Origin: Xanthobacter autotrophicus
GTDB lineage: Bacteria; Pseudomonadota; Alphaproteobacteria; Rhizobiales; Xanthobacteraceae
Assembly (NCBI RefSeq): GCF_043194295.1
Contig: NZ_JBAFVK010000010.1
DNA: 64,000 nt
Strand: one strand, 5' to 3'
Position numbers and translations under genes: made by a program. This document shows positions 33,136-42,920 of the stretch, in pieces. Each line of letters starts with the position of its first letter. The first letter of the stretch is position 1. The notes beneath the pieces were generated by a model. It was given only the letters and a program-made list of their open reading frames with translations, searched no databases and was not told the origin of the DNA.

Positions 33136-34191
33136 ATGTCTATTTTTGAACGGTTCCTCACCGTCTGGGTCGGCCTGTGCATCATCGTCGGCATCGCGCT
33201 CGGCCATCTGGCGCCGTCCGCGTTCCAGGCCATTGCCGCCGTGGAGGTGGCGCAGGTCAACATCCCGGTGGCGGTGCTCATCTGGCTGATGATCGTGCCC
33301 ATGCTGCTGAAGATCGATTTCGCCGCCCTCACCGAGGTGGGGCGCCACTGGCGCGGCATCGGCGTGACGCTGCTGGTGAACTGGGCGGTGAAGCCGTTCT
33401 CCATGGCGCTTCTGGGCTGGCTCTTCATCGGCTGGCTGTTCCGCCCGCTGCTGCCGGCCGACCAGATCGACAGCTATATCGCCGGCCTCATCATCCTCGC
33501 CGCCGCGCCCTGCACCGCCATGGTATTCGTGTGGTCGAACCTCACCAAGGGCGAGCCCCATTTCACCCTGTCCCAGGTGGCGCTCAACGATGCCATCATG
33601 GTGGTGGCCTTCGCCCCCATCGTGGCGCTGCTGCTGGGGCTCTCCGCCATCACCGTGCCGTGGGGCACGCTGGTGCTCTCCGTGGTGCTCTATATCGTGG
33701 TGCCGGTGATCGTCTCCCAACTGGTGCGCCGGCGCCTGCTGGCGCAGGGCGGCCCGCCCGCTCTTGAGCGCGTGCTGGCGAAGCTCGGCCCTCTCTCGTT
33801 GGTGGCGCTGCTGGCGACGCTGGTGCTGCTGTTCGGCTTCCAGGGCGAACAGATCATCGCCCAGCCGCTGGTGATCGCGCTCTTGGCGGTGCCGATCCTC
33901 ATCCAGGTCTATTTCAACTCGGGCCTCGCCTATCTCCTCAACCGCATCGCGGGCGAAGAGCATTGCGTGGCGGGGCCGTCCGCCCTCATCGGCGCGTCCA
34001 ACTTCTTCGAGCTGGCGGTGGCGGCGGCCATCTCCCTGTTCGGCTTCCAGTCGGGGGCGGCGCTCGCCACCGTGGTGGGGGTGCTCATCGAGGTGCCGGT
34101 GATGCTCTCCGTGGTGTGGATCGTGAACCGCTCCAAGGGCTGGTACGAGCGCGGCGGTCCGGCCGCCAAGCCGGCGCGGACCACGCCGTGA
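33136..34191 (+). CDS. acr3: Acr3-family arsenite efflux permease
   Basis: The 351-residue inner-membrane protein has ten predicted helices of the bile/arsenite/riboflavin transporter fold. The conserved Cys of helix 4 is in LAAAPCTAMVFVWSNLTKGEP and the conserved Glu of helix 9 in GASNFFELAVAAAISLFG, both needed for arsenite transport in Acr3 proteins. It exports As(III) driven by the proton gradient. The stop overlaps the arsH start as GTGA. Confidence 0.94.
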   Translation: MSIFERFLTVWVGLCIIVGIALGHLAPSAFQAIAAVEVAQVNIPVAVLIWLMIVPMLLKIDFAALTEVGRHWRGIGVTLLVNWAVKPFSMALLGWLFIGWLFRPLLPADQIDSYIAGLIILAAAPCTAMVFVWSNLTKGEPHFTLSQVALNDAIMVVAFAPIVALLLGLSAITVPWGTLVLSVVLYIVVPVIVSQLVRRRLLAQGGPPALERVLAKLGPLSLVALLATLVLLFGFQGEQIIAQPLVIALLAVPILIQVYFNSGLAYLLNRIAGEEHCVAGPSALIGASNFFELAVAAAISLFGFQSGAALATVVGVLIEVPVMLSVVWIVNRSKGWYERGGPAAKPARTTP

Positions 34192-34910
34192 CCGACGATA
34201 CCCTGCCCAATGTGGACGCCCGCGTCCTCCCCCTCCCGACTATCGATGCCCTGCTGCCGGCCGCGCCCTCCCGGCATCCGCCGCGCATCCTGCTGCTGTA
34301 TGGCTCGCTGCGGGAGCGCTCCTACAGCCGCCTTTTGACGCTGGAGGCCGAGCGGCTGCTGCAGCATTTCGGCGCCGAAACCCGCATCTTCGATCCCCAC
34401 GATCTGCCGCTGCCGGACGGGGCGCCGGTGGACCATCCCAAGGTGCAGGAATTGCGAGAGCTGGCCTTGTGGTCCGAGGGGCAGGTGTGGTGCAGCCCGG
34501 AGCGGCATGGCGCCATGAGCGCGGTGATGAAGGCGCAGATCGACTGGATCCCGCTCGCCATCGGCGCCATCCGTCCCACCCAGGGCCGCACCCTGGCGCT
34601 GATGCAGGTGTGCGGCGGCTCCCAGTCCTTCAACGCCGTCAACCAGATGCGCATTCTGGGCCGCTGGATGCGCATGCTGACCATCCCCAACCAGTCCTCG
34701 GTGGCCAAGGCCTATGCGGAGTTCGACGCCGCCGGCCGCATGACTGCCTCCCCCTATTACGACCGCGTGGTGGACGTGATGGAGGAACTGGTGAAATTCA
34801 CCCTGCTGACACGGGACGTGGCGCCTTATCTCACCGACCGCTACAGCGAGCGCAAGGAAGCCGCCGCGGCGCTGGACGCCCGCCTTGCCCTCGACGCGGC
34901 CGTGCGGTGA
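34188..34910 (+). CDS. arsH: ArsH NADPH:FMN oxidoreductase
   Basis: The 240-residue flavoprotein has the ArsH signature ILLLYGSLRERSYSRLL (FMN phosphate binding), WCSPERHGAMSAVMKAQIDWIPL, and LMQVCGGSQSFNAVNQMRILGRWMRM. ArsH enzymes oxidise trivalent organoarsenicals such as methylarsenite and reduce quinones or azo dyes. A GTG start overlapping the acr3 stop is needed to include the conserved N-terminal region. It is the last gene of the ars operon. Confidence 0.94.
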   Translation: MTDDTLPNVDARVLPLPTIDALLPAAPSRHPPRILLLYGSLRERSYSRLLTLEAERLLQHFGAETRIFDPHDLPLPDGAPVDHPKVQELRELALWSEGQVWCSPERHGAMSAVMKAQIDWIPLAIGAIRPTQGRTLALMQVCGGSQSFNAVNQMRILGRWMRMLTIPNQSSVAKAYAEFDAAGRMTASPYYDRVVDVMEELVKFTLLTRDVAPYLTDRYSERKEAAAALDARLALDAAVR

Positions 34911-34975
34911 GGGCAGGGCGGCTCCTCTCAAGATTTCATCGGCTGAATGGGTCACCTGGACTCCGAAAACACTAT

Positions 34976-35027
34976 TTCGCAAATTGCGAATACAGGCTTT
35001 GACAGACCATGTGGCGGTGAATTGCAC
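34976..35027 (+). promoter_or_regulatory. 15-bp palindrome and possible promoter before the GH18 gene
   Basis: A perfect palindrome TTCGCAAATTGCGAA (34976-34990) is followed by TTGACA (34999-35004) and, 17 bases on, TTGCAC as a weak -10 candidate. The palindrome would place a regulator just upstream of RNA polymerase. No cognate regulator gene is adjacent, so this is inference. Confidence 0.4.
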
Positions 35028-35098
35028 AGCTTTCCCTTGCCGTCGCGCTCCCCATGTGCACCCTATCGGATAGTGTTCCCGACGGGGCGGACGGCAAC

Positions 35099-37375
35099 AT
35101 GGCAACGAGAACAATCACATGGTCATGGGGCGCTCATGAGGTCGTCACGTTCGACCCCGCCACGGATGTCCTTGATTTCGGCTGGCTGAACGCCAGCGAT
35201 TTCACCATCACCGAAGTCGATGGCTCGGTGGTCATCGCGCTTCCGGCCAATGCGCACAGCTATACGCTCGAAGGGATCAGCCTTTCCGATCTGTCGCTGA
35301 CGAACATCAGTGCGTTCGATGCATCGGTGTTCGCGCAATGGAGCGCCGCCATCGCCGCCGACACGGGCGCCACGCCCGCCGCCGGCACCCTCGTCGCGCT
35401 GGCCGCCGCGCGCGACACCGACACGGTGGTGAGCTTCGATCCCGCCACCGACAAGCTGGATTTCAGCGGCCTGTCCGCGACAGACTTCTCCATCGCCGAG
35501 GTCAACGGTTCGGTGGTGATCTACCTGGCGGCCGAGCGCCAGACCTACATTTTGGAGGGCGTGACGCTCTCCCAGCTCTCGCTGGCCAGCATCGCCAGCC
35601 AGGATGCCGCCGTGCTCGCCGAATGGAGCCAGGCGCTGGCCAACCCGGCGCTGGCGAATCCGGCGGGGAGCGGCGCGGGGACGCCCGGCAGCGGCGATGC
35701 CGTCACCACCACCCTCGGCTGGCACTGGAACACGCAGACGGTGCTGGCCTTCGATCCCGCCATCGACAAGCTCGATTTCGGCTGGCTGACGCCGCAGGAC
35801 TTCTCCGTCGTCGAGCTGAACGGCTCGGTGGTGATCCTGATGCCCGCCGCGCAGCAGAGCTACACGCTGGAGGGTGTGACCCTCGCCGAATTGTCGGCGG
35901 CGAACATCACCGCGCGCAGCGCCGTGGTCCTCGATGAATGGGCCACGCGCCTGTCCGGCACGAGCGGATCGGGGAACGGGTCAGACACCGGTTCCGGCGG
36001 CAGTGTCCCTACCCCCACCGTCATCGAGGCGCCGGCCTGGACCGACGCCAAGGCCTATGTGGCCGGCGACCAGGTGAGCGTCGGCCACCTCGTCTACCAG
36101 GCCAACTGGTGGACGCTGGGGACCGATCCCGCGAGCGACCACGGCCCGGTGGGCACCGGCCATGTGTGGAGCGTCATCGGCTATGCCGACCTCACGCCCG
36201 TGGCCCCCGACGCGCCGGATGGGCTGCACCTTTTGACCACCACCGAGACTTCCGCAACCCTCACCTGGGCCGCCGCGGAGGTTCTGGGGGTTGGCACCAT
36301 TTCGGGTTATGCCATCTATCGCGACGGCGAGCTGGTGGGCACCACCACGGACTTGAGCTTCAAGGTTTCGGGCCTCGCGGCGGACACCACCTATCATTTC
36401 TCCGTGGTGGCCATGGACGAGGCCGGCACCTCCCCGGCGGCCATGCCCATTGCGGTGACCACCGATGCCCCCGGCACCGATGCCGCAGACCAGCAGCATT
36501 TCTCGCCCTATTTCGAGATGTGGCTGCCCTCCAGCCAGAACCTCGTCCAGACGGTGGAAGATGTGGGGCTCACCTCGGTCACCCTCGCCTTCGTGCTGGG
36601 CACGGGGCCGGACCAGATCGGCTGGGGCGGGCTCGGCTCTCTCGACAACGACACGCTGGCCAACGGCACTACCATCTCTTCCATGGTGGCGCAGTTGCAG
36701 CAGAAGGGGGTCGACGTCACCATCTCCTTCGGTGGCGGCTATGGCCAGGAGCCGGCGCTCTCCTTCACCAACGCGGCGGACCTGACCGCCGCCTACCAGT
36801 CAGTGATCGACAAGTACAACGTCACCTCCCTCGACTTCGACATCGAGGCCGACGCGCTGACCAACACGGCGGCGAGCCACCTGCGCAACGAGGCCCTGGT
36901 GGCTCTGGAGGAGGCCAACCCGGACCTCAGCATTTCCTACACCCTGCCGGCGCTGCCGACGGGCCTGAACCAGGCCGGGCTGGACCTGCTGGCCCAGGCC
37001 AAGGCCGACGGGGTCGAGATCGACACCGTGAACATCATGGTGATGAATTACGGCGCCTATTACGACAGCGGCGACATGGGGCAGGATGCCATCGATGCGG
37101 CCGAGGCCACCATCGCGCAGCTGCATCATCTGGGGCTCGACGCCAAGGTCGCCATCACTCCCATGATCGGCCAGAACGATATTCCCGGCGAGGTCTTCAC
37201 CCTGGACGATGCCCGCCAGCTGGTGGATTACGCCGAGGGCAATGACCACATCGCCTATATCGCCATGTGGTCCCTAGGGCGCGACCATGGCGACGACGTG
37301 GGCCACCTGACCGACAGCAGCAGCGGCGTCGCCCAGCACGATTACGACTTCGCCAAGATCTTCTCCATGGTGTGA
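35099..37375 (+). CDS. GH18-type glycoside hydrolase with triple N-terminal repeats, carbohydrate-binding and FN3 domains
   Basis: The 758-residue protein begins with three repeats of about 85 residues (about 2-85, 97-182, 200-285), each containing a VxFDPAxDxLDFxxL core, an NGSVVI-type strand and a YxLEGVxLxxLS segment. A CBM5/12-like chitin-binding module (about 308-362, APAWTDAKAYVAGDQVSV), a fibronectin type III domain (about 367-455) and a GH18-like barrel (about 464-758) follow. The GH18 acid motif is present as DFDIE at 579-583. There is no N-terminal signal peptide, so export may use another route such as type I secretion. Chitin or a related glycan is the likely substrate. Confidence 0.8.
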   Translation: MATRTITWSWGAHEVVTFDPATDVLDFGWLNASDFTITEVDGSVVIALPANAHSYTLEGISLSDLSLTNISAFDASVFAQWSAAIAADTGATPAAGTLVALAAARDTDTVVSFDPATDKLDFSGLSATDFSIAEVNGSVVIYLAAERQTYILEGVTLSQLSLASIASQDAAVLAEWSQALANPALANPAGSGAGTPGSGDAVTTTLGWHWNTQTVLAFDPAIDKLDFGWLTPQDFSVVELNGSVVILMPAAQQSYTLEGVTLAELSAANITARSAVVLDEWATRLSGTSGSGNGSDTGSGGSVPTPTVIEAPAWTDAKAYVAGDQVSVGHLVYQANWWTLGTDPASDHGPVGTGHVWSVIGYADLTPVAPDAPDGLHLLTTTETSATLTWAAAEVLGVGTISGYAIYRDGELVGTTTDLSFKVSGLAADTTYHFSVVAMDEAGTSPAAMPIAVTTDAPGTDAADQQHFSPYFEMWLPSSQNLVQTVEDVGLTSVTLAFVLGTGPDQIGWGGLGSLDNDTLANGTTISSMVAQLQQKGVDVTISFGGGYGQEPALSFTNAADLTAAYQSVIDKYNVTSLDFDIEADALTNTAASHLRNEALVALEEANPDLSISYTLPALPTGLNQAGLDLLAQAKADGVEIDTVNIMVMNYGAYYDSGDMGQDAIDAAEATIAQLHHLGLDAKVAITPMIGQNDIPGEVFTLDDARQLVDYAEGNDHIAYIAMWSLGRDHGDDVGHLTDSSSGVAQHDYDFAKIFSMV

Positions 37376-37977
37376 GCCCCGGGGGGGCAGCCGCTGGCGG
37401 CCCCGGCCCGGGCGGGCCGGCGCGGAGCGATGGCGCCACGCCGTTCGATCCCCATCCGCGCTTTGGACTGTTCGTCCTGCGGATCGGCAAAGACGCCGGC
37501 GCGGCCGGCGTGCCCTCGAGCGGGCTGCCTTAACCACGTCCCTTAACCCTGCAGCCTGAATCCTGTCGACGGCGACATCATTCCCCGGTCGGCCGCCGAG
37601 ATGGACATTCGTCATATGGCACCGCGAAGCCGGCGGTGACATCCGATCTTGCCCGCCGCACATGCTGCTGCGCCGCACCTGCACCTTTGAATACTTGCAC
37701 CACACCGAAAAGCTTCGCCGGTGGCCACCGGCGCGGGGTCGCGCAGGCCGGGATGGCGCGTGCCGTCACGGGTGGCGATCCCCCTGGATGTCGAGGCCGC
37801 GCGCGTCGAAGCCATCGCCGGTCGAGGGCCTCCTGGCACGCCGCGCGATCCCGCCAAATCAGGTGCCCCCCAAGCTGACGTTTCGAAAGCTGGTCGTCTG
37901 TTGCTGCGATGCAACACACATATGGCGGTTTTAATGTACCGTTGGTGGTTCTCGAGTGTGGCTTGAAAGGGTCGGGG
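37376..37977. other. 602-bp region without a supported gene
   Basis: No ORF here has convincing codon pattern or a recognisable motif. The last 150 bases are more AT-rich than the surroundings and should hold the promoter and leader of the autotransporter gene. Short ORFs in several frames overlap one another and were not accepted. Confidence 0.5.
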
Positions 37978-40900
37978 ATGAAGCGGAAGCGGTCTGAACC
38001 TGAAGTGATTGTTGCGCAATTGCGTTCAGGAGCTTCGCTCATTGCGATAGCTTTGGCTGCGCTCACGGTGTCGGCCCCCGTCTCGGCCTCCAGCTGCGGT
38101 GACGGCAATGCGCCGGTCGGCGGCGCATGCGCGACCGTCGCGTTCAACCCCGTGGACAATGACGCGCAGGCCGGGGCCACCATCGTCAATGGCGGCGACA
38201 CGGTTACCCTCTCCGGCGCCAACCAGTTCGTCGACGGCGAGACCGGCGTGGCCGGCAGCCAGCCGCTCCAGGATTTCGCCATCGTCTCGGGCGGCGAGAA
38301 TCTCGCCACCCCGGTGCTGGCCAAGGGCTCGCAGAACGGCACCGCCAGCTACACCGACCCCATCACCGGCTCCACCCGGACCGTCAATGTCTATGTGAAC
38401 GGGCAGATGGCCGCCCCGGAGTTCGGCACGACCATCCGGACGGTCTATGAGGGCGTGGGTGACAACCAGTATATCGACGCTCGTATCGGCTCCGTGGACA
38501 GCAGCGGCGGCACGCTGAACATCACCTCCACCGGCAATTTCACCATCGCGGCCAAGCAGACCACGCTCTACAGTGCGGACGGGACCGGCGACGCCGATTC
38601 CAAGCTCTCGTGGCAGACGCCGGGCAACACCAGCATCGTGATGAACGGCGCGACGCTGCCGTCCAATCCGGCGGCCGGGGAGGACACCGCGACGTCGAGC
38701 GCCCTCGCCGGCTGGCCGACCACGGTCACGGTGAACGGCTCCGACTACCTCATCACCAGCCTGGCCGACTATCAGGCCTTCAACACCACCCTCATCGGCC
38801 TGATCGAGACGGGTGAGATCGACCAGACGCAGTACGACGCCTACATGACGCAGGCCGCCAACCTGCAGACCGGCAGCGTGCGCTACACCGCCGCTGATCC
38901 GGTGCCGGATCCCAGCGACGACGTGCGGAAGAGCATCGGCACCCGCTCGGTGCTGTCGGCCGACGGTGCGCGGGCGAGCGCGGAGATCGCGGCGGGATCG
39001 AGCCTCACCGTCAACGGCGCCAATGGTGGCGTGCTGCGCGCCTCCAACGGCGCCAAGGTCAGCAATGCCGGCACCCTCGTCGCCAATGACGGCATCGCGG
39101 TCACCCTGCGCAGCGGCTCCACCGGGACCAATGCCGGCGTCATCACCGCCAAGGACAGCGCCGCCGGCGTCAACGCCGACGCATCGAGCTTCACCAACGC
39201 GAACATCATCAACAAGGGCATCGGCAACAATTCCAACGCCATCACCGCCACCAACTCGACGGTGGTGAACAGCGGCATCATCAATCTCGGGACGACGGCA
39301 AGCTCGGCCAACACCTCGGCCTATGGCGTCGACATCACCGGGGGCTCGTTCACCAATACGGCCGACGCGGTGATCTATATCGGCCGCGGCGAGCAGACCG
39401 ATCCCAATGCCCCCGCAGCCGACGTGGCGCTGAATCTCGGCGGCAACCTCGCAGCCATCAACGTGCACAGCGGCGCCACCGTGAACAACGAGGGCGCCGT
39501 CGTCATCGGCACCCTGACGCAGGGCGCGTCCGGCATCCGGGTCGACGGCGCCAGCAACGTGCAGGTGGACAATTCCGGATCCATCACCGTGAAGGGCGCC
39601 GCGGCGGACGCGCCGCGTCTCAATTCCGGCATTTATGTGCGAAATTCCGGGACCGGTGGCAGCAGCATCACCAATTCCGGCAGCATCGTCGTCGAGGGCG
39701 TGAACGGCATCGGCATGCAGGTCATCGCCGACGGCGCCGGCACTGCCGCCAACGCCACTTCCACCGGCACCATCACCGTGGCCGGCGGCGCCGATCCGTC
39801 CAGCGGCACGCGCAATTTCGGCGTGTGGGTGGAGGGCGATGAAGGTGGCGCCGCCACCTCGGATATCTCGGGCTCTGTCACCCTCACAGGCGTCGGCGCT
39901 ATCGGCGTGCATGCCCGCGGCAACGCCGACGTGACGGTGGAAGACAGCGCCACGGTGGTGTTCGCCTCCGGTACGGACCAGATCGGCTACTTCATCTACG
40001 GGCCGGACGCGAAGGTCGCCGTCCTGCGCAACGATCTTGAAGTGAATACCGAGCGCTCCACCCTGTTCCGCATCGCCGACGGCGCCGTCTTCGACGGCAG
40101 CGGCTACACCCTCACCGCCAGCGGCAAGGATTCGGTGGGCGTGCTGGGCACCGGGGTGGGTACCAGCATCGAGACGAAGGGCAGCACCTTCTATCTCACC
40201 GGCGAGGGCGCCAACGCCGTGACCGTGGAGGGCGGCGCCATCGGCACCATCGACAGCGCCACCGCAATCCATCTGGATGCGGCCAACACCGTCGCCGGCA
40301 TCGCCGACGGGCAGAAGCACGACATCTACGGCAATGCCGTGGGCGACCCCGACGCCACCACGAAGCTGACCAACGCCGCCGCCCTCACCTCCACCCAGAC
40401 CGGCGTGACCGGCCTCATCGCCCGCAACACGGCGACGGTGGAGAATTCCGGCGTCGTCACCTTCTCCGGAGCCGGCAGCACGGGCCTCCTCGCCGAGACC
40501 GGCGGCCAGGTGACGAACACCGCCAAGGTGACCGTAAGCGGGGCCGACAGCTTCGGCCTCGTGGCGCAGGACGCGGGCAGTCAGGTGACCAATTCCGGCA
40601 CCGTGCTCGTCGAGGGTGCCAACAGCGTCGGCCTCCTCGCCCAGGACAAGGCCAAGGTGATCAACACTGCCACCGGCGTCGTCACGGTCACCGGCCAGAG
40701 CGGCATCGGCCTTGCCGCCCGCACCGCGGGCACGCTGGAGAACCATGCCCAGGTGAACGCCAACGCGAACGGCACCACCGGCATCGAATCCAGCGGCAAG
40801 AGCACCGCCACGAACAGCGGCGATGTCGCCCTCAATGGCATCAACAGCACCGGCCTGCGGGCCGATGACGGTACCATCGGCAATTCCGGCGACGTGACCT

Positions 40901-42693
40901 CCACCCGCGCCGGCAATACCGGTCTTGCCGCTCTCAACGGCGGCAAGATCACCACCACCGGCGACATTCTCCTTTCGGGTGCGGGCAGCATCGGCCTGCA
41001 CGGGGAGAGCGGCGGGCGCATCGAGGCGACGGGCTCGCAGATCGACGTCACCGGCTGGGCCATCGACGCCACCAACGGCGCCTCCACCTTCGCGCTGGCC
41101 GGCGTCACCGCCGCGGGCACGTCCGGTCTCCTGTCGGCGACGGACAGCGCCGCGACCGTAGTGAACGCCACCGGCTCCGACCTCTGGGGCCGGGCCTATA
41201 CGGCGGCAGGTTCCACCTCCGCGCTGACCCTGGCCGGCTCGTGGTGGACCATGCCGGCCGATTCCAACGTCACCGACCTGGTGAATGACGGCTCGCGCAT
41301 CGTCTTCGTCTCGCCCGCCACCGGCGGCTTCAAGACGCTGACCGTGGACAATGACTACACGGGCGCCAATGGCGGCACGCTGGCCATGTCTTCGACACTG
41401 AACAACGGCCTCGTCCAGCTCACCGACAAGATGGTGGTGCACGGTGACACCGCCGGCAGCACCGTGCTGGACATCTCCAATTATAACGGCCTCGGCGCCT
41501 ACACCCCGGGGGACGGCATCAAGGTGGTCCAGGTGGACGGCACCAGCGCCGGCACCTTCGCGCTGGCCCAGGATCTCTACGCCGGGGCTTTCGAGTATGA
41601 CCTGTTCAAGGGCGGGCGGGTCGATCCCAATGATGGCGACTGGTACTTGCGCTCCTCCCTCTCCGCGGGCGCGCAGACTTTGCTGCCTTATGCCGACAGC
41701 CTGCTGCGGTTCGGCCAGACCACCATCGGCACCCTTCAGCAGCGCACCGGCAACCGGCTGTGGGCGGATGATGTGCCTGTGGCCTCCGGGCTCGTCACCA
41801 AGGCGCCGGCGAAGGCCGTCGGCTCAGGCACCGACGTGGTGGGGGGAGGCGTGTGGGGCCGGGTGCTCGGCCTCACCGGCTCCATCAGCGCCACCGGCAC
41901 CGGCGTCGGCTACGACCAGAACCTGTGGTTCGCCCAGGCGGGCGTGGACGGGGTGCTGCACGAGGATCGGAACGGCGCGCTGGTGCTCGGCATCATGGGC
42001 ACCTACGGCACCGGCTCGGTGGATGTGGCGGTGTCGCCCCATCCCACCCTGCTGCTGCCGCGCCAGGGCACGATCGACACCACCGCCTACGGCATCGGCG
42101 GCAGCCTTACCTGGATCGGCACGGACGGCTTCTATGTGGACGGCGTCGGCCAGGCCACCTGGTATGACAGCGACCTCTCGGCGACCGGCTTCCCCGCCCT
42201 GGTCGATGGCAACAAGGGCTTCGGCTATGCGCTGAGCCTGGAGACCGGGCGGCGCTTTGCGCTTTCCGGCGGCTGGACCGTCGTGCCGCAGGCGCAGCTG
42301 ATCTATTCCTCGGTGAGCTTCGACGACTTCTTCTATCTCAACCCCAACGGCTCGTCGGCGGGGGTGAGCGGGGGCGGCGGCGACAGCCTGCTGGGCCGCG
42401 CCGGGGTGCGGCTGGAGAACCTGTCCCGCAACGTCGCCAACGGCCAGCGCCTGCAGGGCTACGGCATCGCCAACCTCACCTACGAGTTCCTGAACGGCAC
42501 CAGCGTGAACGTGGGCTACACGCCCCTGACGCAGGATGCGGAGAAGCTGTGGGGCGAGGTGGGCCTCGGCGGGACCTGGGCCTTCAACGACCGGTTCTCA
42601 CTCTATGGCGAGGGGCTCTATTCCACCGCGTTGAGTGACTTCGGCGACAGCTACACCGTTCGTGGCACCGTGGGCCTGCGCTATACGTGGTGA
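37978..42693 (+). CDS. large autotransporter (type Va secretion) protein
   Basis: The 1571-residue protein has an extended N-terminal signal (basic MKRKR start, hydrophobic core about 20-40, cleavage near VSAS). A Cys pair follows (SSCGDGNAPVGGACATV). The passenger of about 1200 residues is rich in Asn, Thr, Gly and Ser and has repeated NSGxVxVxGxNSxGL-like strands, typical of a beta-helix. The C-terminal 280 residues form the autotransporter barrel, ending in GTVGLRYTW with the terminal aromatic residue. It should be displayed on or released from the outer membrane, as adhesin or biofilm factor. The passenger shows no protease motif that I recognise. A strong terminator follows. Confidence 0.88.
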   Translation: MKRKRSEPEVIVAQLRSGASLIAIALAALTVSAPVSASSCGDGNAPVGGACATVAFNPVDNDAQAGATIVNGGDTVTLSGANQFVDGETGVAGSQPLQDFAIVSGGENLATPVLAKGSQNGTASYTDPITGSTRTVNVYVNGQMAAPEFGTTIRTVYEGVGDNQYIDARIGSVDSSGGTLNITSTGNFTIAAKQTTLYSADGTGDADSKLSWQTPGNTSIVMNGATLPSNPAAGEDTATSSALAGWPTTVTVNGSDYLITSLADYQAFNTTLIGLIETGEIDQTQYDAYMTQAANLQTGSVRYTAADPVPDPSDDVRKSIGTRSVLSADGARASAEIAAGSSLTVNGANGGVLRASNGAKVSNAGTLVANDGIAVTLRSGSTGTNAGVITAKDSAAGVNADASSFTNANIINKGIGNNSNAITATNSTVVNSGIINLGTTASSANTSAYGVDITGGSFTNTADAVIYIGRGEQTDPNAPAADVALNLGGNLAAINVHSGATVNNEGAVVIGTLTQGASGIRVDGASNVQVDNSGSITVKGAAADAPRLNSGIYVRNSGTGGSSITNSGSIVVEGVNGIGMQVIADGAGTAANATSTGTITVAGGADPSSGTRNFGVWVEGDEGGAATSDISGSVTLTGVGAIGVHARGNADVTVEDSATVVFASGTDQIGYFIYGPDAKVAVLRNDLEVNTERSTLFRIADGAVFDGSGYTLTASGKDSVGVLGTGVGTSIETKGSTFYLTGEGANAVTVEGGAIGTIDSATAIHLDAANTVAGIADGQKHDIYGNAVGDPDATTKLTNAAALTSTQTGVTGLIARNTATVENSGVVTFSGAGSTGLLAETGGQVTNTAKVTVSGADSFGLVAQDAGSQVTNSGTVLVEGANSVGLLAQDKAKVINTATGVVTVTGQSGIGLAARTAGTLENHAQVNANANGTTGIESSGKSTATNSGDVALNGINSTGLRADDGTIGNSGDVTSTRAGNTGLAALNGGKITTTGDILLSGAGSIGLHGESGGRIEATGSQIDVTGWAIDATNGASTFALAGVTAAGTSGLLSATDSAATVVNATGSDLWGRAYTAAGSTSALTLAGSWWTMPADSNVTDLVNDGSRIVFVSPATGGFKTLTVDNDYTGANGGTLAMSSTLNNGLVQLTDKMVVHGDTAGSTVLDISNYNGLGAYTPGDGIKVVQVDGTSAGTFALAQDLYAGAFEYDLFKGGRVDPNDGDWYLRSSLSAGAQTLLPYADSLLRFGQTTIGTLQQRTGNRLWADDVPVASGLVTKAPAKAVGSGTDVVGGGVWGRVLGLTGSISATGTGVGYDQNLWFAQAGVDGVLHEDRNGALVLGIMGTYGTGSVDVAVSPHPTLLLPRQGTIDTTAYGIGGSLTWIGTDGFYVDGVGQATWYDSDLSATGFPALVDGNKGFGYALSLETGRRFALSGGWTVVPQAQLIYSSVSFDDFFYLNPNGSSAGVSGGGGDSLLGRAGVRLENLSRNVANGQRLQGYGIANLTYEFLNGTSVNVGYTPLTQDAEKLWGEVGLGGTWAFNDRFSLYGEGLYSTALSDFGDSYTVRGTVGLRYTW

Positions 42694-42723
42694 GGGGGCT
42701 TCGGCCCGCCAGAAGCCGATCCG

Positions 42724-42755
42724 AAACCCCGGCAGGTCACCTGCCGGGGTTTTTT
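42724..42755 (+). terminator. intrinsic terminator after autotransporter
   Basis: A 10-bp stem (CCCCGGCAGG / CCTGCCGGGG) with loop TCA is followed by seven T residues interrupted only by the next G. It lies about 30 bp after the autotransporter stop and is a textbook Rho-independent terminator. Confidence 0.92.
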
Positions 42756-42920
42756 GTTGGCCTGGCTTTCGCGGTTGCCGGGGAGGGCGGCCGCGGTGCG
42801 ACATCCAGGGCGCCGCAGGTACCTCGTGTCCCGCGCCGCGGGGCAGGTGCCCATCCCGTCCCGGCTGCCATGGGGAGGATGGTCATGCCGGCGCGAGGAT
42901 CGCGCCGGCGGAACCGGCGA

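Noticed and set aside
37267..37533. 88-residue ORF overlapping the end of the GH18 gene
   Set aside because: It begins inside the GH18 coding region in another frame and shows low-complexity Gly/Pro content only.
38026..41442. Long open frame opposite the autotransporter
   Set aside because: Antisense shadow of a repetitive Gly/Ala-rich gene; no start signal or domain.
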